Origin: an uncultured bacterium
GTDB lineage: Bacteria; Cyanobacteriota; Vampirovibrionia; Gastranaerophilales; Gastranaerophilaceae
Reading direction: 5' to 3'
DNA length: 10,555 nucleotides
NCBI GenBank assembly: GCA_902803265.1
Contig: CADCPD010000104.1
Location: 1 to 10,555, forward strand
Shown here in pieces: positions 1 to 7,105 of the stretch. Each line of letters begins with the position of its first letter. Positions within the stretch are counted from its first letter, which is position 1. The notes below the pieces were generated by a model. The model was not told where the DNA came from. It did no database searches and was given only the letters and a program-made list of their open reading frames with translations. Position numbers and translations under genes: made by a program.

Positions 1-124
1 ACAAAAACTTTATATCAGCTTTTTCTTTATTGATATTTTTTGCAAACCAATTATAAAAATGATCTTCACAATCTGTTATAAGGGGTTCTATTTTATTAAA
101 AAATGAAAACATCAATATATTCAT
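1..124 (-). CDS. Start of an unidentified gene, cut by the left window edge
   Basis: An open frame of 41 codons begins at ATG 124-122 and runs off the window without a stop. Its start overlaps the TGA of the upstream thiamine-diphosphate enzyme as ATGA, a common sign of translational coupling. A GAGG-type ribosome site (GAGGAA) lies about 11 bases before the ATG inside the upstream gene. The visible N-terminus begins MNILMFSFFNKIEPLITDC, continues with an acidic and aromatic stretch (EDHFYNWF), and is lysine-rich after that. I see no signal peptide, membrane segment or family motif in this fragment, so no function is given. Its position makes it the probable next gene of the surface-sugar operon, where a glycosyltransferase, transferase or sugar-modifying enzyme would be usual. 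An alternative in-frame start is the fifth codon, also ATG. Confidence 0.6.
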   Translation of the reverse strand, partial: MNILMFSFFNKIEPLITDCEDHFYNWFAKNINKEKADIKFL

Positions 125-1899
125 TTTAAAAGATTTTCCTCAAATTCGTCTCTCGGCAAAAACGGATACATATCTTCCAAACTTGCTGAAATCATTGTTC
201 CGTCTTCCAATTTTCGCGATGATAATTTTGGAGCAAAAGCGTATTCTTCTTCTGTCATAACTTCACATAAAATTGCACCGTCTGATTCTAAAATCCGATT
301 GATATCTTCTTCCATTGTTGCAGGATTATCTATTCTGACAGTTTTTATTCCAAAAGCATCACCGACTTTTACAAAATCAGGTACACTTACTCCGCTATCA
401 ATACCGCTTCCTGTCATATTTCCGTTGAAGAAATTTCTTTGAGTTTGTCTTATTGATGAATAGCCGTTATTATTTATTACAAATAATTTTATCGTAAGAT
501 TATTATGTTTTATCGTTTGCAACTCTTGAATATTCATCATTATAGATCCGTCACCTTCAAGACATATAACTCTTCTTCCTTTTGATTCATAACAAGCACC
601 AATTGAAGCCGGAAGACCAAATCCCATTGAAGCATTTCCACTGTTTACTATAAATCTTTGCCCTTCTTTTATTACTGCATTTTGAAAAGAACATACAGAA
701 GCTGAACCATTTGTTGATACATAAATATCATCCTCTTTCATACATTTTGTAAGTGTATATACAAAATAATAAGGATTAATTTTTTCACCTTGATCATGTT
801 CTTTATAATTTTCAAAACTGTATTTGTGTTTTAAACTTTGGCAAAATTCAAGCCATTTACTATCTTTATTTTCCATATTTATTAAATCAGATTTATTTAA
901 TATATTAGGCAAAAATTCTCTCAAATCAGCACAAATTGCTAAATCCGGTTTAACTAACGGTTTTTCAAGTTCTGCTCTGTCTATATCGACAACTATTTTA
1001 TAAGCATTTTTGGCAAAATTTTCCCAATTATAACTAACTTGTCGTACGTTATTTCTTGTTCCCAAGCATAAAATTAAATCAGCATTTTGTAATGCAAAAT
1101 TACCTGCTCTTTGACCAATTGTTCCTATTCTTCCTACATAATTTTTATCATCAGTCGGCATTAAATCATAGCTGTTTAATGTGGTAACAACAGGAATATC
1201 AAGTTTTTCAACAAGATTTTTAAATTCTTCTCTCATGCCGGAAAGTCTTATACCATGTCCTGCTATAATCAGCGGTCGCTTTGAAGAATTCATTTTTTCT
1301 GTAACATCATTTATTGCCAAATCATAAATTGGTTCCTCATTTGGTTTGAATTCAATTAAATCATCCTCCTCTATAATAGAAGCCTGAACATCAATAGGAA
1401 CATCTATCCAACAAGGAGCAAATCTTCCATGTGTTGCCATATAAATAGCTTTATCAAGATGATATTTTATTTCATTTGGTTCTTTAACACACACAGAATA
1501 CTTTGTTAAAGATTTAACAACAGATATTATGTCAACTTCCTGATCACCCAACTGACGCACTGGTGGATTACAATTATCAAGCATTGTTGCACGTTTTACC
1601 TGACCTGAAATATACAAAACAGGAACAGAATCTGTCCATTGACCAAAAACACCATTTAAACAATTTAACCCCCCAGGGCCTGTTGTTACGTTCACAACAG
1701 CCAAACGTTGGTTTACTCTTGCATAACCTTCTGCAGCTATGGCACAACCTTGTTCATTATGATTACAGGTATAAGGTATTTGGCGACCAAGACTGTCGTT
1801 TAAATGCATTGCACCACCGCCAGATACCATAAAAAATCTGTCAACACCGTGCTCTTTTAGCCTTTTTGCTATATAATCAGATAATTTTATTTTTGCCAT
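121..1899 (-). CDS. Thiamine-diphosphate enzyme, acetolactate-synthase type, in a sugar cluster
   Basis: The 592-residue protein has the three-domain layout of acetolactate synthase and pyruvate oxidase relatives. The N-terminal Pyr domain carries the catalytic glutamate, E49, in HNEQGCAIAAEGYAR, followed by VTTGPGGLN. The central domain (about 190-335) has the GxxxxxNxAxxxADLILCLGxR pattern seen in FAD-binding relatives. The C-terminal PP domain has GDG at 449-451 and NNN at 476-478, the Mg-ThDP motif. Such enzymes decarboxylate a 2-oxo acid such as pyruvate and transfer the two-carbon unit. It is unlikely to be housekeeping IlvB, because no ilvN or ilvC is nearby and it sits 4 bp behind a NeuB-like gene and downstream of RfbF/RfbH genes. 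In Yersinia, YerE of this superfamily acetylates C4 of a CDP-3,6-dideoxy-4-ketohexose. A YerE-like role is my inference. The start ATG has GAGGT about 11 bases upstream. Confidence 0.85.
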   Translation of the reverse strand: MAKIKLSDYIAKRLKEHGVDRFFMVSGGGAMHLNDSLGRQIPYTCNHNEQGCAIAAEGYARVNQRLAVVNVTTGPGGLNCLNGVFGQWTDSVPVLYISGQVKRATMLDNCNPPVRQLGDQEVDIISVVKSLTKYSVCVKEPNEIKYHLDKAIYMATHGRFAPCWIDVPIDVQASIIEEDDLIEFKPNEEPIYDLAINDVTEKMNSSKRPLIIAGHGIRLSGMREEFKNLVEKLDIPVVTTLNSYDLMPTDDKNYVGRIGTIGQRAGNFALQNADLILCLGTRNNVRQVSYNWENFAKNAYKIVVDIDRAELEKPLVKPDLAICADLREFLPNILNKSDLINMENKDSKWLEFCQSLKHKYSFENYKEHDQGEKINPYYFVYTLTKCMKEDDIYVSTNGSASVCSFQNAVIKEGQRFIVNSGNASMGFGLPASIGACYESKGRRVICLEGDGSIMMNIQELQTIKHNNLTIKLFVINNNGYSSIRQTQRNFFNGNMTGSGIDSGVSVPDFVKVGDAFGIKTVRIDNPATMEEDINRILESDGAILCEVMTEEEYAFAPKLSSRKLEDGTMISASLEDMYPFLPRDEFEENLLK

Positions 1900-1903
1900 T
1901 TAA

Positions 1904-2986
1904 CTAAAGACCTCTATTATAGATTTTTTTCTTTAAATTCTCATCATATGCATATGGAGAATCAATATCTTCAATCATTATCGGTGCATCTTTTTTAACT
2001 TCGTTTATTAAAACTTCACCACTCATCAATTCTCGGCAAGATATTTGACCTTTTTGCAGTGGTATTGCCAAATATACATCTTCATCAGTTAAAACATCAC
2101 CTTTTTTAAAATCATGTTTTGCATATACACCTCTCACTAAGGCATTTAAATATTCAATCTCTTTTTTCGGAGGTATACGTTTTGTATCACCTGATCCGCC
2201 GCAGATTTCTTTTGCTTTTTGATATGCTTTTATCCATCTATCTAAGTCTTTTGGAGTTGAACAATACGGACTTACAGGATGTTCTTCACTTTCTATATCA
2301 ATATGACGTTCAAAAGTTCTTGCACCTTTTGCGTATGCAATTAACATACCTGACTCAATATCTTCATTTCTTTCATGAGTAGAAAAACCTATTACATTAT
2401 CAGGATATCTGTTTTTCAAAAAATCTATTTGATTTAAATCAAGTTCATCTTTTTCACTGGGATATACTGCAACACAATGGTTTATTGCAAGAGGAATGCG
2501 TCTATTTTCAAAGAATTTTACCAAATCGTCTATATCTTTTAAAGAAGAACCTCCTGTTGATACAATTACAGGCTTTCTTGCAGTTGCAATTTTTTCTATC
2601 AAAACCCAATCATTAATATCGGAAGATGCTATTTTTATAATTTGTATTCCTAAATTTATACACATATCAACGGATGCTTCATCAAATGGAGTTGACATTG
2701 TAATACAGCCAGCCTTTTTAACAGTCTCAACCATTTGTCCGTAATCATCATAAGACATTTTTGTTTTCATTGTTTTATTTATATATCTTATGTCATCTCT
2801 TCCTTTAAAATCTTTGTGAATAAAATTATCAACATCTCTAAATTGAAGCTTTATTGCAGCTTTTATGTTATTAAATCTTACTATTCTCGAAAAATCTGAA
2901 ATAATTTTTTTACCGCGTTCTAAATCACCCCAGTGATTGTTGGCAAGTTCAAGTACAAATAATTCTTCAAATATATTATCTTTCAT
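1904..2986 (-). CDS. NeuB-like sialic-acid-synthase family protein with C-terminal SAF domain
   Basis: The 360-residue protein has the full length and order of NeuB/SpsE proteins: a TIM barrel (about 8-260) and an antifreeze-like SAF domain (about 282-345, RGVYAKHDFKKGDVLT). Family members condense phosphoenolpyruvate with an open-chain amino sugar to give a nonulosonic acid. Recognisable signatures are ELANNHWGDL (normally E-IGxNHxG), IKIASSDI, STGGSS, HCVAVYPS, GFSTHE and ERHIDIE. H204 and H228 match the family's metal-binding histidines. Several positions differ from textbook NeuB: LANNHWG for IGxNHNG, and GFSTHERN for GYSDHT. This suggests a different acceptor rather than N-acetylmannosamine. 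No NeuA, NeuC or Pse/Leg genes are visible. An AAGGA ribosome site stands 6-7 bases before the ATG, and the gene lies 11 bp after rfbH and 4 bp before the ThDP enzyme. Confidence 0.87.
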   Translation of the reverse strand: MKDNIFEELFVLELANNHWGDLERGKKIISDFSRIVRFNNIKAAIKLQFRDVDNFIHKDFKGRDDIRYINKTMKTKMSYDDYGQMVETVKKAGCITMSTPFDEASVDMCINLGIQIIKIASSDINDWVLIEKIATARKPVIVSTGGSSLKDIDDLVKFFENRRIPLAINHCVAVYPSEKDELDLNQIDFLKNRYPDNVIGFSTHERNEDIESGMLIAYAKGARTFERHIDIESEEHPVSPYCSTPKDLDRWIKAYQKAKEICGGSGDTKRIPPKKEIEYLNALVRGVYAKHDFKKGDVLTDEDVYLAIPLQKGQISCRELMSGEVLINEVKKDAPIMIEDIDSPYAYDENLKKKIYNRGL

Positions 2987-2997
2987 ATTTTATCCTT

Positions 2998-4350
2998 TTA
3001 TTTATTTTCTTTTATAAATTTATGTATTAAATCAGATGTCTTATTTAGCTCTTTTTTACCTATTGCAGGATAAATACCTACCCAAAACGTATTATTCATA
3101 ATAAATTCCGTATTTGGAAGCTGTTTATAGTCTTCTTCCGTTAATTCATCTGATTTTAAAATTTCAGAATTATTAATTTTTACTTCAATACCATTTTCAG
3201 TAAACATAGGTTGTCTTAAAATATTTCCTGCAAAAAGTTGTCTTGTACCTACTCCATTATTTTCAAGATATTCTACTAACTGCTGTTTTGTAAATTTTTG
3301 ATTTTCTTTTATTGAAATCAAAAAGCCAAACCATGAAGATTTAGTATCTTTGGTTATTTTAGGTAATATCAAATATTCCTGTAAATCAGATAATTTTTTC
3401 ATTAAATATTTTGCATTTTTTTCTCTTTTTTCTAAAAATTTATCTAATTTTTCGAGTTGAGATAAACCAATTGCTGCCTGCATATCAGTAATTTTAAGAT
3501 TATAACCTAAATGAGAATAGGTATATTTGTGATCGTATCCGAAAGGAAGCTTTCCGAACTGTTGAGAAAATCTCTTACCGCAAACATTATCACATCCTGT
3601 AGGACATTCGCAATCACGCCCCCAATCTCTGAATGAAGTAATTATTTTTTTTAACAGTTGATTATTGGTAACAACGCAACCGCCTTCACCCATTGTTATG
3701 TGATGTGCCGGATAAAAACTAAATGTTCCGATATCACCAATTGTACCGGCTTTTTGTCCGTTATATTCCGCGCCTAAAGCATCACAGCTGTCTTCTATCA
3801 GCCATAAATCATGTTCTTCACAGATTTGTTTTATTTTTTCTATTTCAAACATGTTTCCAAGCGTATGAGCTGTAATTATAGCCTTTGTTTTATCAGTTAT
3901 CGCATTTTCAATTTTTGAAACATCAATATTGTATGTTCCTATTTCACTATCTAAAAATACGGGAATCAAACCATTTTGAATGATTGCATTTATTGTTGTC
4001 GGAAACCCTGCCGCTACGGTTATAACTTCGTCACCCTTTTTTAATGCACGCTCACCTAATTTTGGAGAAGTTAACGCAGATATAGCCAAAAGGTTTGCAG
4101 AAGAACCGCTTGTTGTCGTAATAGCATACTCAACGTTCAAATATTTTGCAAATTCTTTTTCAAATTTTTGGTTAAATCTTCCCGCCGTTAACCACATATC
4201 AAGCGAAGCATCTATAAGATTTTTTAAATCTTTTTCATCTAAAACTTTACCGGAAGCTGGAATATAATTTCTGCGTTTTTTATTTTTTACAACCATTTTA
4301 AAATAAATATCCGCAAAAAATTTAACTGTATTTCTTAAAAATCTTTCCAT
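2998..4350 (-). CDS. rfbH: CDP-4-keto-6-deoxyglucose 3-dehydratase (E1; RfbH/DdhC type)
   Basis: This is a 450-residue fold-type I PLP protein of the DegT/DnrJ/EryC1 family. In place of the usual internal-aldimine lysine it has histidine H216 in SFYPAHHITMGEGG, the hallmark of the coenzyme-B6 dehydratase E1, which removes the C3 hydroxyl of CDP-6-deoxy-4-ketoglucose. It also has cysteines C189, C247, C249 and C257, which fit the C-X57-C-X1-C-X7-C spacing known for the [2Fe-2S] cluster of E1. Other landmarks are the PASGKV and WLTAGRFNQKFEKEFA segments near the N-terminus. The catalytic equipment therefore looks intact. E1 normally works with a flavin/iron-sulfur reductase (E3, DdhD/AscD), and none is visible here. 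It follows the radical SAM gene by 2 bp and precedes the NeuB-like gene by 11 bp. An extra cysteine, C253, sits within the cluster loop. Confidence 0.93.
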   Translation of the reverse strand: MERFLRNTVKFFADIYFKMVVKNKKRRNYIPASGKVLDEKDLKNLIDASLDMWLTAGRFNQKFEKEFAKYLNVEYAITTTSGSSANLLAISALTSPKLGERALKKGDEVITVAAGFPTTINAIIQNGLIPVFLDSEIGTYNIDVSKIENAITDKTKAIITAHTLGNMFEIEKIKQICEEHDLWLIEDSCDALGAEYNGQKAGTIGDIGTFSFYPAHHITMGEGGCVVTNNQLLKKIITSFRDWGRDCECPTGCDNVCGKRFSQQFGKLPFGYDHKYTYSHLGYNLKITDMQAAIGLSQLEKLDKFLEKREKNAKYLMKKLSDLQEYLILPKITKDTKSSWFGFLISIKENQKFTKQQLVEYLENNGVGTRQLFAGNILRQPMFTENGIEVKINNSEILKSDELTEEDYKQLPNTEFIMNNTFWVGIYPAIGKKELNKTSDLIHKFIKENK

Positions 4351-4352
4351 AA

Positions 4353-5453
4353 TTATTTTTCCCAGCTTGGTGCAAATTCTTCACCTGTTTGTATAAATGC
4401 TATTTTATTATTCCAGTTTGCATGAGAAGACTGATAACATCTTCTGCAGCCTTCACACATTTTTTCATTATTTACAGATGCTCTAAATTCTTGATATTCT
4501 TTGCTGTTCCACATTTCTTCAAACGTTTTGTTTTTATCATATTTAAAAAATTTCAAAGCATTTGACTGACAAGGTCTTATGTAACTGTCAGAACCCACAA
4601 AGAAATCTCTCCATGCCACAAAACAGTCTTTATGCAATTTTTCTCCTGCAATATCTTCGTCTTGTAAATATGGTAATTTTAGTTTTATATTTAATTCTTG
4701 TGCTGTTTTTTCAGCTTTTTCAAATACAGTTTTTACTTTTTCTTTTTTGTTATGAAGAGTTTCTTCAAGTAAGTTTTCAGAAAATACGGTTAAATATACG
4801 CCTTTTACTTCTTCAAGTCCTATTTCCGATGCCAATTTCACCAAATCCGGTAATTCTTCAATATTTCTGTCAAACATTGTCATTACAAAATTCATATAAG
4901 GATATGAAAGATTCTTTTCTTTCTTTATTTTGACAATATCTTTTAATTGTTCAACAATAAATTCTAAATCAGAATTAACTCTTATTGAATTATTTGTTTC
5001 GGCTTTTGCTCCGTCAAGACTTATTGCCATTATATCAACGTGATATTTAAATATTGCATCTTTTATTTTATCCAGTCTCATTCCGTTGGTAACAAAATAT
5101 TTTTTTACGGGATATTTATCCAAAAATGCAAGAATTTCTTCAAAATGAGGATGTAACGTTGGTTCGCCCCAACCAAATAAAGTAACTTCTTCCACCTCAT
5201 TTAAAATAGGCGCAAGATTTTTCAAAATATCAATATCGAAAGTTGTTAAAGAGAAATTTGCTTCATCTCTTCCGCACATAATACAACGAAGGTTACAAGC
5301 ATTGGTAAGTTCAAGAACTAATCTTTGAGGTTTTGATTCTAAAATTAATTTTCCTTCCTGCATTTCTTTTTGATTTAATTTTGTATTTTTTTCTTGTTCT
5401 TCTGTTAAAGGTCTAACTTGTAATAAACCTGTTGTTTTTGCTCTTAATAACAT
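4353..5453 (-). CDS. Radical SAM protein with SPASM-type C-terminus, substrate unknown
   Basis: The 366-residue protein has the radical SAM signature CNLRCIMC (C53, C57, C60) for the SAM-binding [4Fe-4S] cluster, then GWGEP (94-98), the SAM-contacting motif, and SLDG (145-148). The C-terminal part (about 275-342) has five more cysteines, C277, C295, C333, C336 and C339. The last three form CEGCRRC, the pattern of a SPASM or twitch auxiliary-cluster domain. Such enzymes generate a 5'-deoxyadenosyl radical and modify peptides, sugars or cofactors. No precursor peptide is visible nearby. The gene lies 3 bp after the cytidylyltransferase and 2 bp before the E1 dehydratase, where rfbG usually stands, so a sugar-nucleotide substrate is my preferred inference. 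A role in modifying a protein or lipid carrier is possible. The ATG at 5453 has AAGGA about 11 bases upstream, inside the end of the preceding gene. Confidence 0.85.
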   Translation of the reverse strand: MLLRAKTTGLLQVRPLTEEQEKNTKLNQKEMQEGKLILESKPQRLVLELTNACNLRCIMCGRDEANFSLTTFDIDILKNLAPILNEVEEVTLFGWGEPTLHPHFEEILAFLDKYPVKKYFVTNGMRLDKIKDAIFKYHVDIMAISLDGAKAETNNSIRVNSDLEFIVEQLKDIVKIKKEKNLSYPYMNFVMTMFDRNIEELPDLVKLASEIGLEEVKGVYLTVFSENLLEETLHNKKEKVKTVFEKAEKTAQELNIKLKLPYLQDEDIAGEKLHKDCFVAWRDFFVGSDSYIRPCQSNALKFFKYDKNKTFEEMWNSKEYQEFRASVNNEKMCEGCRRCYQSSHANWNNKIAFIQTGEEFAPSWEK

Positions 5454-5456
5454 ATG

Positions 5457-6242
5457 CTAATTTTCCTTATTCCAAATTGCCCAAGGGGCTCTTCCGTTTA
5501 ACCACATATCTGTCAATTCACGTTTATCTCTTAGTGTATCCATTGGCTGCCAAAAGCCATAGTGTTTGTATGCATTTAATTCATTATCTTTTGCAAGACT
5601 CTCAAGAGGTTTCTTTTCAAATATTATATCATCTTCATCACCGATATAATTAAAAAGTTCCGGTTCACAAACAAAGAAGCCGCCATTTATCCAGCTTTCT
5701 TCACCTTTTGGTTTTTCCATAAACGAAGTTATCATACCGTTTTCTTTTATAACCAAAGCTCCAAATCTTCCTGCCATTTGCACTGCAGTCATTGTCATGA
5801 CTTTTTTTGATTCTATATGAGACTTTATTGTTTCCGGTATGTTTACATCAGCTACTCCGTCACCATAGGTCAATAAAAATCTTTCATTTCCTATGTGAGA
5901 TTGCGCTTTCTTTATACGACTTCCTGTCATTGCTTTTTCGCCTGTATAAAGCATTGTAACTTTCCATGGTTCTTGTCGTGTTTTATGTATTTCTACGCTG
6001 TTTTCAACCATATCAACGGTTATATCAGAATATCTTGTGTAGTAATTTATAAAATAATCTTTTATAACGTGAGATTTATAGCCGGTTAGAATAATAAAAT
6101 CATTAAACCCATAGTATGAATATATTTTCATAATATGCCAAAGAATTGGTTTACCGCCAATTTCTACCATAGGTTTCGGCTTTAATTCGGTTTCTTCAGA
6201 TAATCTTGTTCCGAATCCGCCTGCTAAAATTACTACTTTCAT
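5457..6242 (-). CDS. rfbF: Glucose-1-phosphate cytidylyltransferase (CDP-glucose synthesis)
   Basis: The 261-residue protein is close to the usual length of RfbF/DdhA/AscA (about 257). It makes CDP-glucose from CTP and glucose 1-phosphate, the first step toward CDP-linked 3,6-dideoxyhexoses. The N-terminus has the nucleotidyltransferase signature LAGGFGTRLSEET with KPKPMVEIGGKPILWHIMK, which is typical of the cytidylyl rather than the thymidylyl branch. The family's YGDGVAD segment (125-131) and FWQPMDTLRDK (229-239) near the C-terminus are present, and the protein ends in APWAIW like known RfbF. It lies 18 bp downstream of the duplicated Rossmann protein and 3 bp upstream of the radical SAM gene. 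GGAG lies 11 bases before the ATG. Identity is firm; the end product of the pathway is not. Confidence 0.95.
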   Translation of the reverse strand: MKVVILAGGFGTRLSEETELKPKPMVEIGGKPILWHIMKIYSYYGFNDFIILTGYKSHVIKDYFINYYTRYSDITVDMVENSVEIHKTRQEPWKVTMLYTGEKAMTGSRIKKAQSHIGNERFLLTYGDGVADVNIPETIKSHIESKKVMTMTAVQMAGRFGALVIKENGMITSFMEKPKGEESWINGGFFVCEPELFNYIGDEDDIIFEKKPLESLAKDNELNAYKHYGFWQPMDTLRDKRELTDMWLNGRAPWAIWNKEN

Positions 6243-6260
6243 CTATTTATAAGCTCCAGT

Positions 6261-7058
6261 TTAGTTCCAAATTTCTTTTACTAAAGTCCAAAAACTTTTT
6301 CTGACAAGTGGTTTTATTTTTATTTTTGAACCTTTTAGTAAATCATCATTCAAATATTCAAAAATATTTATATAAAACTTGGTTGTCATTATTACATAAT
6401 CAGGATTTAAAGCTTTTATTTGCTTAGGAGCACAGGTTTTGTATCCCAAATATTCTGAAATATCACTATTTTCAAACTTTTTATCAGATATTGCTATTAC
6501 ATTTATACTTGAAATGTCAAAATATTTTTTTATTAATTCAAGATAAACACCGGCACCATAAAACACAACTCTCTTATTTTTTAATTTCTTTAATAATTTA
6601 GGCAAAGTTTTATCAAAATTATGTTTATATAGGTAATTCAAATTTGGTTGTTCATCTTTTATTTCTTCGTTAAAAACTGTTCTTATATCTTTATTTCTGA
6701 TAAATAATTCATCAATTAAATATTTTAAAATAGGTTTATAAGACTCATTGGTAATCAAAATTACATCATAATCTTCATTAATAATTTGAGACGGAGCAAT
6801 AGTTCTTATTCCTAAGAATTCTTTTGAACATTCGCATCCGCATTCACACTCACAATTATGAACACACTCAAATTTTCTATCAGCAATCCCAATTATATTA
6901 AGATTATTCTTGAAATCGTATGTTTCGTTTAATTTTATAAAGCCTTGTCCGGCGCCATATAAAAGAACTTTTTTATCTTTTATTTCGCCCATTGACCATA
7001 ACAAATCATCATCAAATTTTTTTGTTTTTGTTTTCATTTCAAAATATTTACTTAACAC
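6261..7058 (-). CDS. Tandemly duplicated Rossmann-like protein with a cysteine-rich insert
   Basis: The 265-residue protein contains two copies of one nucleotide-binding-like module. Copy 1 (about 29-125) reads KKVLLYGAGQGF, IIGIADRKFE, LGIRTIAPSQI, DYDVILITN. Copy 2 (about 161-250) reads KRVVFYGAGVYL, VIAISDKKFE, LGYKTCAPKQI, DYVIMTTKF. The YGAG turn, the acidic end of strand 2 and the overall rhythm resemble the small Rossmann modules at the front of WbpM/CapD-type epimerases or the tail of sugar C-methyltransferases, but there is no catalytic domain. Copy 1 has a short insert with six cysteines in 13 residues (C65, C69, C71, C73, C75, C77), which copy 2 lacks. A sensing, scaffold or partner-enzyme role in the sugar pathway is a guess. 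The start is GTG at 7058, with AGAAGGAG 6 bases upstream. An ATG just before it is out of frame and meets a stop after three codons. Confidence 0.8.
   Translation of the reverse strand: MLSKYFEMKTKTKKFDDDLLWSMGEIKDKKVLLYGAGQGFIKLNETYDFKNNLNIIGIADRKFECVHNCECECGCECSKEFLGIRTIAPSQIINEDYDVILITNESYKPILKYLIDELFIRNKDIRTVFNEEIKDEQPNLNYLYKHNFDKTLPKLLKKLKNKRVVFYGAGVYLELIKKYFDISSINVIAISDKKFENSDISEYLGYKTCAPKQIKALNPDYVIMTTKFYINIFEYLNDDLLKGSKIKIKPLVRKSFWTLVKEIWN
6826..6866 (-). repeat. Short imperfect hexanucleotide repeat coding for alternating Cys and Glu/Gly
   Basis: Within the first module of the duplicated Rossmann-like gene, codons alternate between TGT/TGC (Cys) and GAG/GAA/GGA. This gives about four imperfect six-base units and the peptide CECECGCEC. 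The corresponding place in the second module has only NSDIS. The simplest reading is a local repeat expansion within a loop. A selected metal-binding loop is the alternative. Confidence 0.6.
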
Positions 7059-7082
7059 AACATTCTCCTTCTATTTTATTTA

Positions 7083-7088
7083 ATTATA
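7083..7088 (-). promoter_or_regulatory. Possible -10 element ahead of the sugar operon
   Basis: The 47-bp gap between murI and the duplicated Rossmann gene is almost pure A/T and reads TATAAT on the minus strand at 7088-7083, about 25 bases before the GTG start. No convincing -35 lies 16-18 bp upstream (the 17-bp position reads ATTTAA), and random TATAAT is common in such AT-rich DNA. I see no terminator hairpin in the gap, so read-through from murI remains possible. Confidence 0.25.
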
Positions 7089-7105
7089 AAATAAAAATAT
7101 AAAAA

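Noticed and set aside
1563..1832. Plus-strand open frame of 89 codons
   Set aside because: It lies antisense within the motif-rich ThDP enzyme gene and shows histidine/leucine-heavy composition with no ribosome site; a shadow frame.
121..1899. Housekeeping acetolactate synthase (IlvB)
   Set aside because: Motifs fit the superfamily, but the location inside a nucleotide-sugar operon and the absence of ilvN/ilvC nearby make the branched-chain amino acid role unlikely.
3980..4267. Plus-strand open frame of 95 codons
   Set aside because: It is antisense to the strongly conserved N-terminal part of RfbH, with no family resemblance.
4562..4933. Plus-strand open frame of 123 codons, leucine- and phenylalanine-rich
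   Set aside because: It is antisense to the radical SAM gene, and its hydrophobic look results from the complement of A-rich codons, not from a membrane protein.
7059..7105. Possible terminator between murI and the duplicated Rossmann gene
   Set aside because: The gap is AT-rich but has no G/C-containing inverted repeat; only a weak -10-like element was kept.
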